Notes under the pieces: model-generated
Seen by the model: the letters and a program-made list of their open reading frames with translations, nothing else
The model's database searches: none
Told to the model about the DNA's origin: nothing
Assembly: GCF_004795105.1 (NCBI RefSeq)
Contig: NZ_SSBL01000019.1
Coordinates: 88,549 to 152,548 of the forward strand
Source of the DNA: Streptomyces sp. A0642
GTDB lineage: Bacteria > Actinomycetota > Actinomycetes > Streptomycetales > Streptomycetaceae
Direction of reading: 5' to 3'
Length of the DNA stretch: 64,000 nt
Position numbers and translations under genes: made by a program
In this document: in pieces, positions 1-7,683 of the stretch
Numbering within the stretch: the first letter of the stretch is position 1
How the letters are laid out: each line of letters opens with the position of its first letter

Positions 1-44
1 CACCCAACCGCCCACAGAACGCCACGGGGCCACCAGGCCCCACC

Positions 45-60
45 TGACCCGCCACAGGGA
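45..60 (+). repeat. Start-associated sequence, copy 1
   Basis: TGACCCGCCACAGGGA sits 7 nt before the ATG at 68. It matches the element found before 2890, 4106, 7684, 12091 and 14788 and includes the ribosome-binding GGGA. Its role is unknown. Confidence 0.6.
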
Positions 61-67
61 GACCACC

Positions 68-463
68 ATGACCACCACGCCCCGCACTCAGCGCCTGCTC
101 GGCAAGCTCGTCACCATCACCGCCACCGGCGAATGGGCCCGCGCCCGGCTCGCGTTCACCTCCGGCGAGCACGCCGGAATGATCGAGCTCGGCATGACCG
201 ACGGCACCACCCGACTCGTCACCGCCGCCGACGTCCTGCCCATCGCCGACCCGCCCCAGGAAGCCCGCGCCATCCCGGTCTACCCGGACGCCGCCGACGG
301 CACCAGCCGCCCCATGGGCACCTGCGAGAACGATCACTGCGGCATCACCGCGAACGTGATCACCATCGTCACCGGCAAGGCCACCCGCAACCGCCACGGC
401 AAGACCGTACCGGCGCCCACCAAGACCATCTGCACCGACTGCTACGCCAAGATCGGCCGCTGA
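68..463 (+). CDS. Small zinc-ribbon protein of unknown function
   Basis: A 131-residue protein that I do not recognise. The C-terminal half holds two cysteine pairs (C-x4-C near residue 86 and C-x2-C in TICTDCYAKIG near residue 124), so a zinc ribbon is likely. The N-terminal half is beta-rich with no recognisable motif. The start is the ATG behind a start-associated repeat with a GGGAGA ribosome-binding site. It is the first complete gene of a forward-strand accessory block. The function is unknown. Confidence 0.7.
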   Translation: MTTTPRTQRLLGKLVTITATGEWARARLAFTSGEHAGMIELGMTDGTTRLVTAADVLPIADPPQEARAIPVYPDAADGTSRPMGTCENDHCGITANVITIVTGKATRNRHGKTVPAPTKTICTDCYAKIGR

Positions 464-520
464 CAGCCCCTGTACGCCCCGCTGCGCCCAACACCCGCCA
501 GCAGCCCCCTGGAGCAGCCC

Positions 521-868
521 ATGCCCACCAGCACCGCAACCGTGCTCTGCTACCGCAAGAGCGTCGACCGTTGGACGCAGCCCGTCGACCCGTTCAACGG
601 CGGCGGGGAGTGGTCCCCCGACCCCGGCCCGTACACCGTCGGCGAGAGCGTCGAATGCCCCTGCGGCGCCACCGCCACCGTGATCGAGGCCGTGACCAAC
701 AACCGAAGCGCGGGCAGGCAGTACGTCGCCCTCACCGAGCCCCACCCCGCCCCGGCCAGCCCCCAGGACGTCACCCGCGCGACGGTCTACAGCGCCCTGC
801 TGGCGCTGAAGCACGGCACCATGACCGCCGAGGAGGCCGAGGCCGCGATCATGAACGCCATCGCCTGA
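521..868 (+). CDS. Small hypothetical protein
   Basis: A 115-residue protein without a family I recognise. A CPCG knuckle lies near residue 47, and the C-terminus is a short helical segment (MTAEEAEAAIMNAIA). A GGAGCAG ribosome-binding site precedes the ATG, and a degenerate CCCGCCAGCAG version of the start-associated repeat lies upstream. It is one of a run of short forward-strand genes with no recognisable enzyme motif. Confidence 0.65.
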   Translation: MPTSTATVLCYRKSVDRWTQPVDPFNGGGEWSPDPGPYTVGESVECPCGATATVIEAVTNNRSAGRQYVALTEPHPAPASPQDVTRATVYSALLALKHGTMTAEEAEAAIMNAIA

Positions 869-974
869 CCCCTCAGCCCCGGGACCGTTCAGCGGTACGG
901 CCGTCGCAGGCCGCCCGGGAGCACCCAGCCCGCCACACCTGACAGTCCGTCACACACACCAGGAAGGCACGACC

Positions 975-1310
975 ATGGACGTTCCCCGCCCGCCCCGCCT
1001 CACCGGCCACCAGGAGCACACCCTCCGCGCCCTCGACCCGGCCAAGCACCCCGACATTGCCGCACTCCTTGGCAAGATCGACGGACAGCGCACGAAGATC
1101 AAGAACCAGGAAGCCAAGATCGAACGGCAGCGGGTGCAGCTCAAGCGCGCCTACGACCAGGTGAAGGAGCGGAACCAGGAGATCAAGCGACTCCGCGAGC
1201 ACACCCCCGACGACACCGAGTGCATCGACGCCCAGGGCGACGTCCACCCCGAGCACGACTGCCACGGGCCCGAGTGCCGCCACTGCGGCGCCGAGCCGGA
1301 CGACGAGTGA
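975..1310 (+). CDS. Coiled-coil protein with Cys/His tail
   Basis: A 111-residue protein. Residues about 30-75 are a charged, Lys/Glu/Gln-rich heptad-like helix, a probable coiled coil. The C-terminal 25 residues hold C-x4-C-x2-C and two His residues (HDCHGPECRHCG), a possible metal site. AGGAAGG precedes the ATG by 7 nt. The stop overlaps the GTG start of the next gene, so the two are translationally coupled. The function is unknown; a small oligomeric nucleic-acid-binding protein is one possibility. Confidence 0.65.
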   Translation: MDVPRPPRLTGHQEHTLRALDPAKHPDIAALLGKIDGQRTKIKNQEAKIERQRVQLKRAYDQVKERNQEIKRLREHTPDDTECIDAQGDVHPEHDCHGPECRHCGAEPDDE

Positions 1311-2170
1311 GCACCGCCCGTAAGCCCCGGCCGCCGCTCGCCACGCCGTGCAGCGGCTGCGGCCATACGTACAACTGGCACGTGCCCGGCGGTGTGTGCC
1401 GGACCCTCCGCTGCACCTGCAAGCAGCACACGACCGAGGAGCGCCCCACGCCGGAGGACGGCACGGCGGCCGGGTCGGCGTACGGACAGCTCCTCTCCCG
1501 GCTGCTGGGCGGCGGAGGAGACTTCTGGGACCGGCCGGACGGTAACTGGGGCAAGCGCGCGGCGGGGGTGCTCGACGACGCGGAGGCGGAGCGGCGGGCC
1601 GACGCGAACAGCGCCTACGTGATCGGGAGTCGGGCGCTGCGCCGCAACGAACTCGACGGGGCATGTGCGTGGTTCGCTGTCGCCGCCGACGAGGAGCACC
1701 CGGGGGCAGCCTTCCGCAGCGCCCTGGCGGCCGCCCGGGGGCACCAGGGCGAGCAGGTGCGGCGGTGGCTGCGTGTCGCCGCGAGCTGGGGGCACGGCGA
1801 CGCGCAGCACCTCATCAGCCACCTGACCAACGACGTGATCCCCGGCAGGCCGCAGGCCGAGGACCCCGAGTTCTACGCCGAAATCGCCACCTCCCTCCGC
1901 ACCGAGACCCAGGAGTGCCCCATGACGTCCGCAACCCACTGGGTGCAGGTTGAGCCCCGCCGCCGCTACCGCACCCGGATCGGCAGCAGCACCTATGACC
2001 TGATCTACCAGGGGCGCGGCGCCGTCGGCCCTGACCTCGACCCCGGCTGGTACCTGGAGGGCGGTATCGACAGGCGGGGGCACGAGTTCATGGCGCGGCG
2101 CCTCCAGGACGCTGCCGACGCCGCCGCCCGCCGCATTTCCGACACCGCCCAGGAGCGTCCCCATGGGTAA
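1307..2170 (+). CDS. Hypothetical protein with N-terminal Cys cluster and Sel1-like helical repeats
   Basis: About 287 residues from a GTG that overlaps the previous stop. The N-terminus carries a Cys/His cluster (CSGCGHTYNWH, then CRTLRCTCKQH), a likely zinc site. Residues about 105-180 contain helical repeats of the Sel1/TPR kind (ACAWFAVAADEEHPGAA and a second degenerate copy). The C-terminal 80 residues form a separate basic segment that could be expressed from the internal ATG at 1922, which has its own CAGGAG. It overlaps the next gene by 8 nt. The function is unknown. Confidence 0.6.
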   Translation: MSTARKPRPPLATPCSGCGHTYNWHVPGGVCRTLRCTCKQHTTEERPTPEDGTAAGSAYGQLLSRLLGGGGDFWDRPDGNWGKRAAGVLDDAEAERRADANSAYVIGSRALRRNELDGACAWFAVAADEEHPGAAFRSALAAARGHQGEQVRRWLRVAASWGHGDAQHLISHLTNDVIPGRPQAEDPEFYAEIATSLRTETQECPMTSATHWVQVEPRRRYRTRIGSSTYDLIYQGRGAVGPDLDPGWYLEGGIDRRGHEFMARRLQDAADAAARRISDTAQERPHG

Positions 2171-2363
2171 GGGCAAGCCCCGCACCAGCCACACCGCCGC
2201 CGAGGCCCGTAAGGACGTCCTGGATGCCCTCCAGGCGGGTGCGGTGCTCCCCGAGGAGGAGGCGCGCGCCCTCGTCGACAAGCTGATCGAGGAGGCCCGC
2301 CAGAGCGGCTGGGACGCGGGTTACGACGATGGTCTTTTCGACGGCACCATGAGCCAGGCATGA
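2163..2363 (+). CDS. Small helical hypothetical protein
   Basis: 66 residues, mostly charged helix with Ala/Glu-rich turns and a Gly/Asp-rich end. It starts inside the 3' end of the preceding gene behind CAGGAG. No family is recognised. The tight overlap on both sides supports co-translation with its neighbours. Confidence 0.6.
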   Translation: MGKGKPRTSHTAAEARKDVLDALQAGAVLPEEEARALVDKLIEEARQSGWDAGYDDGLFDGTMSQA

Positions 2364-2377
2364 GAGGGATATCACCG

Positions 2378-2803
2378 ATGATGACACTGCCGCCCGCCCC
2401 GCGCCCGTGCGCTTCCTGCCCGTACCGGCAGGACGTGCCTTCGGGTGTCTGGTCGGAAGAGGAGTACGCCAAGCTGCCCGCCTTCGACGGTCCGACGTAC
2501 GCGCAGCCCGCCAGGTTGTTCGTGTGTCACCAGCACGACCGGGGCGAGGAGCGGGCGCGGGTGTGTGCGGGCTGGGCCGGGTGCCACGACATGGGGGAGA
2601 GCCTGGGTGTGCGCGTCGCGCTGGCGTCCGGGCGGATCACCGAGGAGACAGCCGAGGCGCTTGTCGACTACGTGTCGCCGGTGCCGTTGTTCGCCTCGGG
2701 TGCGGAGGCGGCCGCGCACGGCATGCGGGAGGTGGAGGCGCCGGGGGTGGAGGCGGCCGAGGCAATCGGCAAGATCCGCCGGGTGCGGAGTGATCTGACG
2801 TAG
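2378..2803 (+). CDS. DUF6283-like protein
   Basis: About 141 residues. The pattern PCASCPYRQDVPSGVW, then FVCHQ and CAGWAGCH, matches what I know of the actinobacterial DUF6283 family. Its clustered cysteines (C-x2-C, then CHQ and C-x5-CH) suggest metal binding, but its function is undetermined. I chose ATG 2378 because GAGAGGGA lies 8 nt upstream; an ATG at 2360 in the same frame has no ribosome-binding site. It is the last gene before the first palindrome-type control region. Confidence 0.7.
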   Translation: MMTLPPAPRPCASCPYRQDVPSGVWSEEEYAKLPAFDGPTYAQPARLFVCHQHDRGEERARVCAGWAGCHDMGESLGVRVALASGRITEETAEALVDYVSPVPLFASGAEAAAHGMREVEAPGVEAAEAIGKIRRVRSDLT

Positions 2804-2828
2804 GGGCGGGTTCCGCCCAATCGCTGTC

Positions 2829-2855
2829 AGCGCACTTGACGGTGCGCTAAGGTGG
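2829..2855 (+). promoter_or_regulatory. Palindrome plus -10-like hexamer, copy 1
   Basis: AGCGCAC-TTGACG-GTGCGCT is a perfect 7-bp inverted repeat with a 6-nt spacer, followed directly by AAGGTGG, so that TAAGGT (2848-2853) reads as an actinobacterial -10 box. Identical arms and tail recur at 9196 and 12362. Probable promoter with an operator across it; unproven. Confidence 0.6.
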
Positions 2856-2864
2856 CGCCACCAC

Positions 2865-2883
2865 CTCGACCCGCCACGAGGAG
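2865..2883 (+). repeat. Start-associated sequence, copy 2
   Basis: CTCGACCCGCCACGAGGAG ends 6 nt before the ATG at 2890 and supplies its ribosome-binding site. It is identical over 19 nt to the copies at 4081 and 7654. Confidence 0.7.
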
Positions 2884-2889
2884 CACCCC

Positions 2890-3684
2890 ATGATCAATAA
2901 GTCGGCCCCCGCCGCCAAGGACGCCACCATGCCGAAGACCACCCCCGCTCAGCAGCGCGCCCTTGACCTGATGCGCACCCGCCACACCGGCGCCATCGAG
3001 TCCGGGGAGGGCACCGCGCTCCCCACCGTCCTCGCCCTGGCCAAGGCCAGACTGTGCACCGTTGAGATCCGGCACGCCGCCGATGGCATTCTCCGCTCCA
3101 CCCGCCACCGCGTGTTCACCGCGACCCTCACCGAGGCGGGCTGGGCCGGACACGAGCGCCCGGCCGCCCCCGAGCTGCCCGCCGCGACCCCTGAGGCGGA
3201 GCTGCACCAGGGCGACATCGTGCGCAACATCCACACCGCCACGCTCGGGAAGTGGCACGGGCCGAGCGCATACGACCCCAAGGGGTTCACCGTCCACGTC
3301 AGCGGCTCCACCCTGAACACCGGCCCGGGATGCTGGCAGCTCGTCTCCCGGGCCCAGGAGCAGCCGGAGCGGCCCGAGCCCGCCCCCACCCCCGACGGGC
3401 CGCAGACGACCGCGTACAGCGCCCAGGGGGCCGTCTACCGGATTGGCCAGCGCGTCGCCCTGCGCACCACCGACGGCTTCCTGTACTCCGGCCCCGTCCG
3501 CGAGTTCACCCGCGACGCGACCGGCCGCACCCTGCTCACCTTCGACGCCGACACCCGACAGATCGCCCCCGCCCGCCGACCCCCGCTCGGCGCGATCAAA
3601 CGGCCCTTCCGCCGTATCAGCGTCACCCCGCCCGAACCCTGGACCGTCCCCCTCGACGCCACCAACCTCACCACCGACGCCTGA
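2890..3684 (+). CDS. Hypothetical protein, two-part architecture
   Basis: 264 residues, unrecognised. Residues 15-85 look like a small helical/winged segment (AQQRALDLMRTRHTGAIESG, TLTEAGW). After a Pro/Glu linker come two beta-rich stretches, GDIVRNIHTATLGKWHGPSAYD and a later YRIGQRVALRTTDGFLYSG segment. A DNA-binding role would fit the N-terminal part but is speculative. It is the first gene after the palindrome control region and a start-associated repeat. Confidence 0.65.
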   Translation: MINKSAPAAKDATMPKTTPAQQRALDLMRTRHTGAIESGEGTALPTVLALAKARLCTVEIRHAADGILRSTRHRVFTATLTEAGWAGHERPAAPELPAATPEAELHQGDIVRNIHTATLGKWHGPSAYDPKGFTVHVSGSTLNTGPGCWQLVSRAQEQPERPEPAPTPDGPQTTAYSAQGAVYRIGQRVALRTTDGFLYSGPVREFTRDATGRTLLTFDADTRQIAPARRPPLGAIKRPFRRISVTPPEPWTVPLDATNLTTDA

Positions 3685-3703
3685 CCCGACCAAGGGAATG
3701 ATC

Positions 3704-4045
3704 ATGAATGTTCTGAGGCAGCACGCTGCCAACCTCAAGGCCACCGCCGCAGCAGGCACCGCACAGACCGAACTGATGCACCTGACGCTCAGCACGGGCC
3801 AGAAGGTCCGCAGCGAGGTCGAGAAGCGCCCCGGCCTGCTGGCGGCACTGCCGACCCAGTACCGAGTCCTGATCAACACAGCGGGACAGATGGAACGAGA
3901 AGTCCAGGAACTGGCGGGAGAAACCCCCAGGGCAGCCGAATCCTTCGACCTTGCCGACGTCACCAGGACGTCGATCATCATGTCCGAAGCCGTGGCCGGT
4001 TTCTGCGAGAAGTACGACGCAGCACACCCGCAGCCGAACATCTGA
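3704..4045 (+). CDS. Small helical hypothetical protein
   Basis: 113 residues, predicted all-helical, rich in Ala, Glu and Gln. No family is recognised. Start ATG 3704 is preferred over the in-frame ATG 3698 because AAGGGA is correctly spaced only for the later one. A 12-bp hairpin terminator follows at 4051, so transcription of the 2848 unit probably ends here. Confidence 0.65.
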   Translation: MNVLRQHAANLKATAAAGTAQTELMHLTLSTGQKVRSEVEKRPGLLAALPTQYRVLINTAGQMEREVQELAGETPRAAESFDLADVTRTSIIMSEAVAGFCEKYDAAHPQPNI

Positions 4046-4050
4046 CCGCA

Positions 4051-4079
4051 GGCGCCCCGGGCAACCGGCCCGGGGCGCC
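4051..4079 (+). terminator. Hairpin terminator
   Basis: GGCGCCCCGGGC and its perfect complement (12 bp) are separated by a 5-nt loop. It lies 6 nt after the stop at 4045 and directly before a start-associated repeat. There is no T tract, as is common in high-GC actinobacteria. Confidence 0.65.
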
Positions 4080-4080
4080 C

Positions 4081-4099
4081 CTCGACCCGCCACGAGGAG
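4081..4099 (+). repeat. Start-associated sequence, copy 3
   Basis: CTCGACCCGCCACGAGGAG, identical to the copies at 2865 and 7654, ends 6 nt before the ATG at 4106 and abuts the terminator hairpin at 4051-4079. Confidence 0.7.
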
Positions 4100-4105
4100 C
4101 ACCAC

Positions 4106-5161
4106 ATGCCCGACACCACACCCACCACCCAACTCCGCCGCACCCTCGACCGCGTCACCGACCTGCACGAGGTGGACGGAGGCGCCTGCGGAACCTGCGC
4201 GGATGCTGACGGGCAGGCCGCTGCCTGGCCGTGCGAAACCGCGCAGCAGATGGCGGTGGCTGAGCAGCTGCTGAGGAACGTGGAGGAGCAGACCCCGGCC
4301 CGGCTGGTGCTCGGCACCATCGACCAGCAGCCCGCGCACAGGTGCGGCAACTGCGAGGGCATCGACCCGGACACCTGCGTCAACAACCCGCACCGGCCGT
4401 CCGAGCTGCGCAACCGCCTCACCCGGGCGCTCGACGAGTGCCGGACGATGATCCCGGCCTCGCAGTCCGACGTGGTTCTGTCCGTTCTCCGGAAGGCGGG
4501 CGTCCTGCCCGCACCCACCGACCGGGCCGTCGCCGACCAGCCTGCCGACCGCCGGGCCCGGTACGCCGCCGCGATCCGCGCAGCAGGCGTCTACAACCTG
4601 GACGCGCACACCGCTGCGGCCATGGCCGTCGCGGACACCGAGCAGGCCGACCTGCGGGCCGAGGTGGAGCGGCTGCGCAAGCGGGCAGAACGCGCCGAGG
4701 CTGAGCGTGACTGCCTCGCCATGGCCGTGATGTTCGCGCGCCAGTGGAAGCCGGACGCACCGATGAGCCTGCGCAACGGAGTCGACGAGATCCTCGCGGC
4801 GATGCCGAGCCGCACGGCCGACGAGGCGCAGCAGCCCGACACCGGGCCGACCGTGGGCGACGTACAGGCGATGCTCACCCGCATGCAGGCTGCCGCTGCC
4901 GACAGCTCGCTGACCACCCTGCTCGGCCTCATCGCCGCCTGGTACCGCAGCCCTGAAGGCCGCGACGTCCTGATCGAGGGCCTGGAGCAGGCCGGGTTCC
5001 GCCTGCCCGCCGACGAGGCGCAGCAGCCCGAGGCCGCCGCCTGCCCTCACGTCTGGGTGACCGCGCTGGACGAGAACGACCGGCCCGCCCTGGACGAGAC
5101 GGGCAGCACGTGGACCCACTGCGGTGTGTGCGGCGGCCTTCCCGGGGACGGCCGGTCATGA
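4106..5161 (+). CDS. Hypothetical protein with Cys knuckles and coiled coil
   Basis: 351 residues, unrecognised. Residues 28-95 hold cysteine pairs (CGTCAD; CGNCEGIDPDTC), residues about 175-205 a charged coiled coil (VERLRKRAERAEAERD), and the last 40 a CPHVW...HCGVCGG zinc-ribbon-like end. DEAQQP occurs twice (near 232 and 306). Mosaic proteins of this kind are common in Streptomyces phages and mobile elements. The ATGA overlap with the next gene indicates translational coupling. Confidence 0.65.
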   Translation: MPDTTPTTQLRRTLDRVTDLHEVDGGACGTCADADGQAAAWPCETAQQMAVAEQLLRNVEEQTPARLVLGTIDQQPAHRCGNCEGIDPDTCVNNPHRPSELRNRLTRALDECRTMIPASQSDVVLSVLRKAGVLPAPTDRAVADQPADRRARYAAAIRAAGVYNLDAHTAAAMAVADTEQADLRAEVERLRKRAERAEAERDCLAMAVMFARQWKPDAPMSLRNGVDEILAAMPSRTADEAQQPDTGPTVGDVQAMLTRMQAAAADSSLTTLLGLIAAWYRSPEGRDVLIEGLEQAGFRLPADEAQQPEAAACPHVWVTALDENDRPALDETGSTWTHCGVCGGLPGDGRS

Positions 5162-5442
5162 ACATCGCCCGTACCCCGTCCGGCGAGGTGATCACCTGCG
5201 ACGGCTGTAAGGCCCCTGTCGAGGACGTCACCCCGGACATGGAGCACCCGACACCGCCGGGCCTGTACGCCGGTCAGAACGTCCGCTACATCGTCTGTGC
5301 CCCGCTCCCCGACGGCTCGCAGCCCTGTCTCATCCTGGCCCGCCTCAACGACGAACTCCACCTCCGCCGCTGCACCCCCTGCCGCCGCACACTCGGGCGC
5401 CTGCTCGATGATGTGCTGGCCGAGCTCACCCAGGAGAACTGA
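5158..5442 (+). CDS. Small zinc-ribbon protein
   Basis: 94 residues. CDGC near residue 14 and CTPC near residue 73 frame the protein, with single Cys residues in VCAPLPDGSQPC between; a four-Cys metal site is plausible. The start ATG overlaps the preceding TGA. The function is unknown. Confidence 0.65.
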   Translation: MNIARTPSGEVITCDGCKAPVEDVTPDMEHPTPPGLYAGQNVRYIVCAPLPDGSQPCLILARLNDELHLRRCTPCRRTLGRLLDDVLAELTQEN

Positions 5443-5445
5443 CCC

Positions 5446-5787
5446 ATGGAACTCATCCACAACGACACCCGGCACCAGATCACGCGGAGCGTGAACGTGG
5501 CCGACGGCCCGGTTCTCCCGCACCCTCACAGCAGCACCAAGAGGTTCCGCCTGACGAACCTCGTGATCACCTTCGCACTGGTGGGCAAGGAGTGGCGGCC
5601 CCAGAGTGTCGAGGCGTCCGGCCCGGTACTCAAGGCGGACGGCACCGACAGCAAGACCACCTGGGGAGCTCACATCCACGGATGGAAAGCCAACTCCGAT
5701 TGGGCGTTCATACACAAGATCATTGAGGGGCTTCGGCCTACCGGCTCCGCCACCCTCCCCTTCGGCCCCTTCGACCTGGAGAACTGA
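5446..5787 (+). CDS. Hypothetical protein
   Basis: 113 residues, beta-rich, without Cys or a recognised motif. CAGGAG lies 7 nt before the ATG. It is separated from the preceding gene by 3 nt and from the next by 2 nt, so it is part of one operon. Confidence 0.65.
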   Translation: MELIHNDTRHQITRSVNVADGPVLPHPHSSTKRFRLTNLVITFALVGKEWRPQSVEASGPVLKADGTDSKTTWGAHIHGWKANSDWAFIHKIIEGLRPTGSATLPFGPFDLEN

Positions 5788-5789
5788 CC

Positions 5790-6677
5790 GTGACCGACGA
5801 GCAGAACGAGCGGCGTATCTACCGCCTCGACAACGATCACGACTTCGAGTGGGCGGATCTGGAGGAGTTCGTCCCTGACGAGCCCAAGGTTCCGGAGGAG
5901 CTGCGCCCGCTGTTCCCCACCGGCAAGACGGTCGACGAGGTGGGCGAGCTCAGAATCCGCGCCTACGACGACGAGCCGCCCCGCTTTTCGGAGGGTGAGG
6001 CGTCCGTCGAGGCGACGGCTCAGGAGATGGCTGAGTGGCGTGCTGCGTGGGCCAGGATGGAGGAGGAGCAGCAGGCGCTGCGGGCCCGGCTGAGGGGTGC
6101 GCAGGAGGCGTACGAGGCGACCGTGCGGGAGGCGCTGGCGGACCTTGCCGAGGCGATGAAGCCGTGGGGTGCCGTCGAGGCCGTGCTGAAGGAGCGCGCT
6201 GCGGAGCTGGCCGAGAAGCTGCACATCCACCGGACGGCGGCCGAGGAGTGGAAGGCGGCCCGCGAGGCGAAGGAGCAGGAGCACCTCGACACCATCGACG
6301 GGCCCCGGGTGATTGTGCTGTACAAGCCGAACTCCCTGGGCAGCGGGAAGCAGGCCGACCACATCGCGAAGGTGCACCTGGTGGCCTGCAAGCGGCGTAA
6401 CACGAAGGGCCAGTGGTTCGGCGCCAGCAGGATGGACGACGACGAGGGCCTGCGGGCCGGTGAAGCCTGGTATCGGCTGACCCATCCCGCCGAGTGGATC
6501 CGGTCGGCGTTCTGGGGCAACACGAAGGCGATGCGGGTCAAGTTCTGCTCGGCCTGCAAGCCGTGGACCGTGTTCCAGGAGCACATCGAGGACTTCCCCA
6601 CCCCCTGCTACAGCAATCAGGGGATGACCCTGGGCGGGATCCGGCTGACCGACATCCCCGAAGGGTGGACCTCGTGA
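5790..6677 (+). CDS. Acidic coiled-coil hypothetical protein
   Basis: 295 residues from a GTG. The first 70 residues are acidic. Residues 75-165 form a long Ala/Glu/Arg helix, a probable coiled coil. The C-terminal 110 residues are globular (VIVLYKPNSLGSGKQADHIAKVHL; later FCSACKPWTVFQEH with a C-x2-C). Its domain order suggests oligomerisation plus a binding domain, but I cannot assign a function. It overlaps the next gene by 4 nt. Confidence 0.6.
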   Translation: MTDEQNERRIYRLDNDHDFEWADLEEFVPDEPKVPEELRPLFPTGKTVDEVGELRIRAYDDEPPRFSEGEASVEATAQEMAEWRAAWARMEEEQQALRARLRGAQEAYEATVREALADLAEAMKPWGAVEAVLKERAAELAEKLHIHRTAAEEWKAAREAKEQEHLDTIDGPRVIVLYKPNSLGSGKQADHIAKVHLVACKRRNTKGQWFGASRMDDDEGLRAGEAWYRLTHPAEWIRSAFWGNTKAMRVKFCSACKPWTVFQEHIEDFPTPCYSNQGMTLGGIRLTDIPEGWTS

Positions 6678-6913
6678 GCATCGCCAGCGGCTCATACTTT
6701 GAGAACCCGGGTGTTCCGACGGATGCGGAGCGTGGGACGTACTGCCCGGACGGCGTCATGATCATGGGGCCGGTCAGCCCCAGCGTGTTCATGGTCGTGG
6801 ACCCGTGGCCGTGTACCGCGCCCGGGTGTACACCGGAGCGGTTCGCCCGGGTGCAGGCCGAGGTGGAAGCCGAGCTGGCCGAGGCCGAGGCCGCGTGGGG
6901 CGACCGGCCGTGA
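6674..6913 (+). CDS. Small hypothetical protein
   Basis: 79 residues from a GTG that overlaps the preceding stop (GTGA). The end is a Glu/Ala-rich helix after a CTAPGC segment. No family is recognised. It overlaps the next gene by 4 nt in the same GTGA fashion. Confidence 0.55.
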   Translation: MSIASGSYFENPGVPTDAERGTYCPDGVMIMGPVSPSVFMVVDPWPCTAPGCTPERFARVQAEVEAELAEAEAAWGDRP

Positions 6914-7113
6914 GTTCGGTGAGGGCAAGCCACCTCGTCCAGGGTGACGTCATCCGGCTTCGGGACGGCCGCCGCGTCGAGGTGATGGCGCACTCGCACC
7001 GGCCGCATTCGCCGGTGGCGAATGTGCGGCTGTGGGAGATCGGGACGGACGCTCCGAACTTCTCGTTTACGCTCCGCGCGGACAGCCTGTATGACGTCGA
7101 GCCGGAGGGGTGA
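6910..7113 (+). CDS. Small beta-rich hypothetical protein
   Basis: 67 residues from a GTG overlapping the previous stop. The sequence LVQGDVIRLRDGRRVEVMAH looks like a small SH3-like beta barrel, similar to short regulatory proteins that modulate binding partners; this is inference only. AGGGGTGAGC at its end gives the ribosome-binding site for the next gene. Confidence 0.55.
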   Translation: MSSVRASHLVQGDVIRLRDGRRVEVMAHSHRPHSPVANVRLWEIGTDAPNFSFTLRADSLYDVEPEG

Positions 7114-7116
7114 GCA

Positions 7117-7578
7117 ATGTCTGAGAGAACGTATGCGCTGAGGCTGGGCACGGCCTCCACTGTCCGGGGTGTGCTCGGCCAGGACGTCGTCCTGCGGGAG
7201 GTGGAGCGCAAGCCGCACCAGGGGCTCGGCCGGTCGGATCTTGTCCGCTGCCACGCCTTCATCGGCTCCGCCTACATCGGGGAGGTCGATTCGTTCTGGG
7301 TGCTGCGGGAGGACCAGACCCGGTCCAAGGAGAAGGAGTTCGCGGGGACCTATCCGGGGGCGAAGGACTGGGGGCCATCCGGCCGCCGTGCTGACGTCAT
7401 CGAAGACCTCGTCCGGCACCACCTCGACGCCGAACGGCAGGCGCTCGACCGCGAGCTGGCGAACCTGGAGCAGGAGAAGGAGGCCGCCTTGCGGCAGGTC
7501 TTCGCCGTCCAGAAGGAGATCGACGCCGCCGCCGCCCGGCGCAATGCCGTCGCTGCCGCACTGAACTGCACCACCTGA
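7117..7578 (+). CDS. Hypothetical protein with C-terminal coiled coil
   Basis: 153 residues. The N-terminal 85 residues are globular. Residues 95-145 (LDAERQALDRELANLEQEKE onwards) form a coiled coil. No family is recognised. It is the last gene before the terminator at 7588. Confidence 0.6.
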   Translation: MSERTYALRLGTASTVRGVLGQDVVLREVERKPHQGLGRSDLVRCHAFIGSAYIGEVDSFWVLREDQTRSKEKEFAGTYPGAKDWGPSGRRADVIEDLVRHHLDAERQALDRELANLEQEKEAALRQVFAVQKEIDAAAARRNAVAAALNCTT

Positions 7579-7587
7579 CCGCGCTTT

Positions 7588-7620
7588 CGGGGCGTGGCAT
7601 CCCGCCATTGCCACGCCCCG
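7588..7620 (+). terminator. Hairpin terminator
   Basis: CGGGGCGTGGCA pairs with its perfect complement across a 9-nt loop, 9 nt after the stop at 7578. It ends the 4106-7578 unit. Confidence 0.65.
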
Positions 7621-7653
7621 GGAGCGGCTACGAGCCCGACCACCAGACCATCC

Positions 7654-7672
7654 CTCGACCCGCCACGAGGAG
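7654..7672 (+). repeat. Start-associated sequence, copy 4
   Basis: CTCGACCCGCCACGAGGAG, the third identical 19-nt copy, ends 11 nt before the ATG at 7684. Confidence 0.7.
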
Positions 7673-7683
7673 AGTGCATCCCG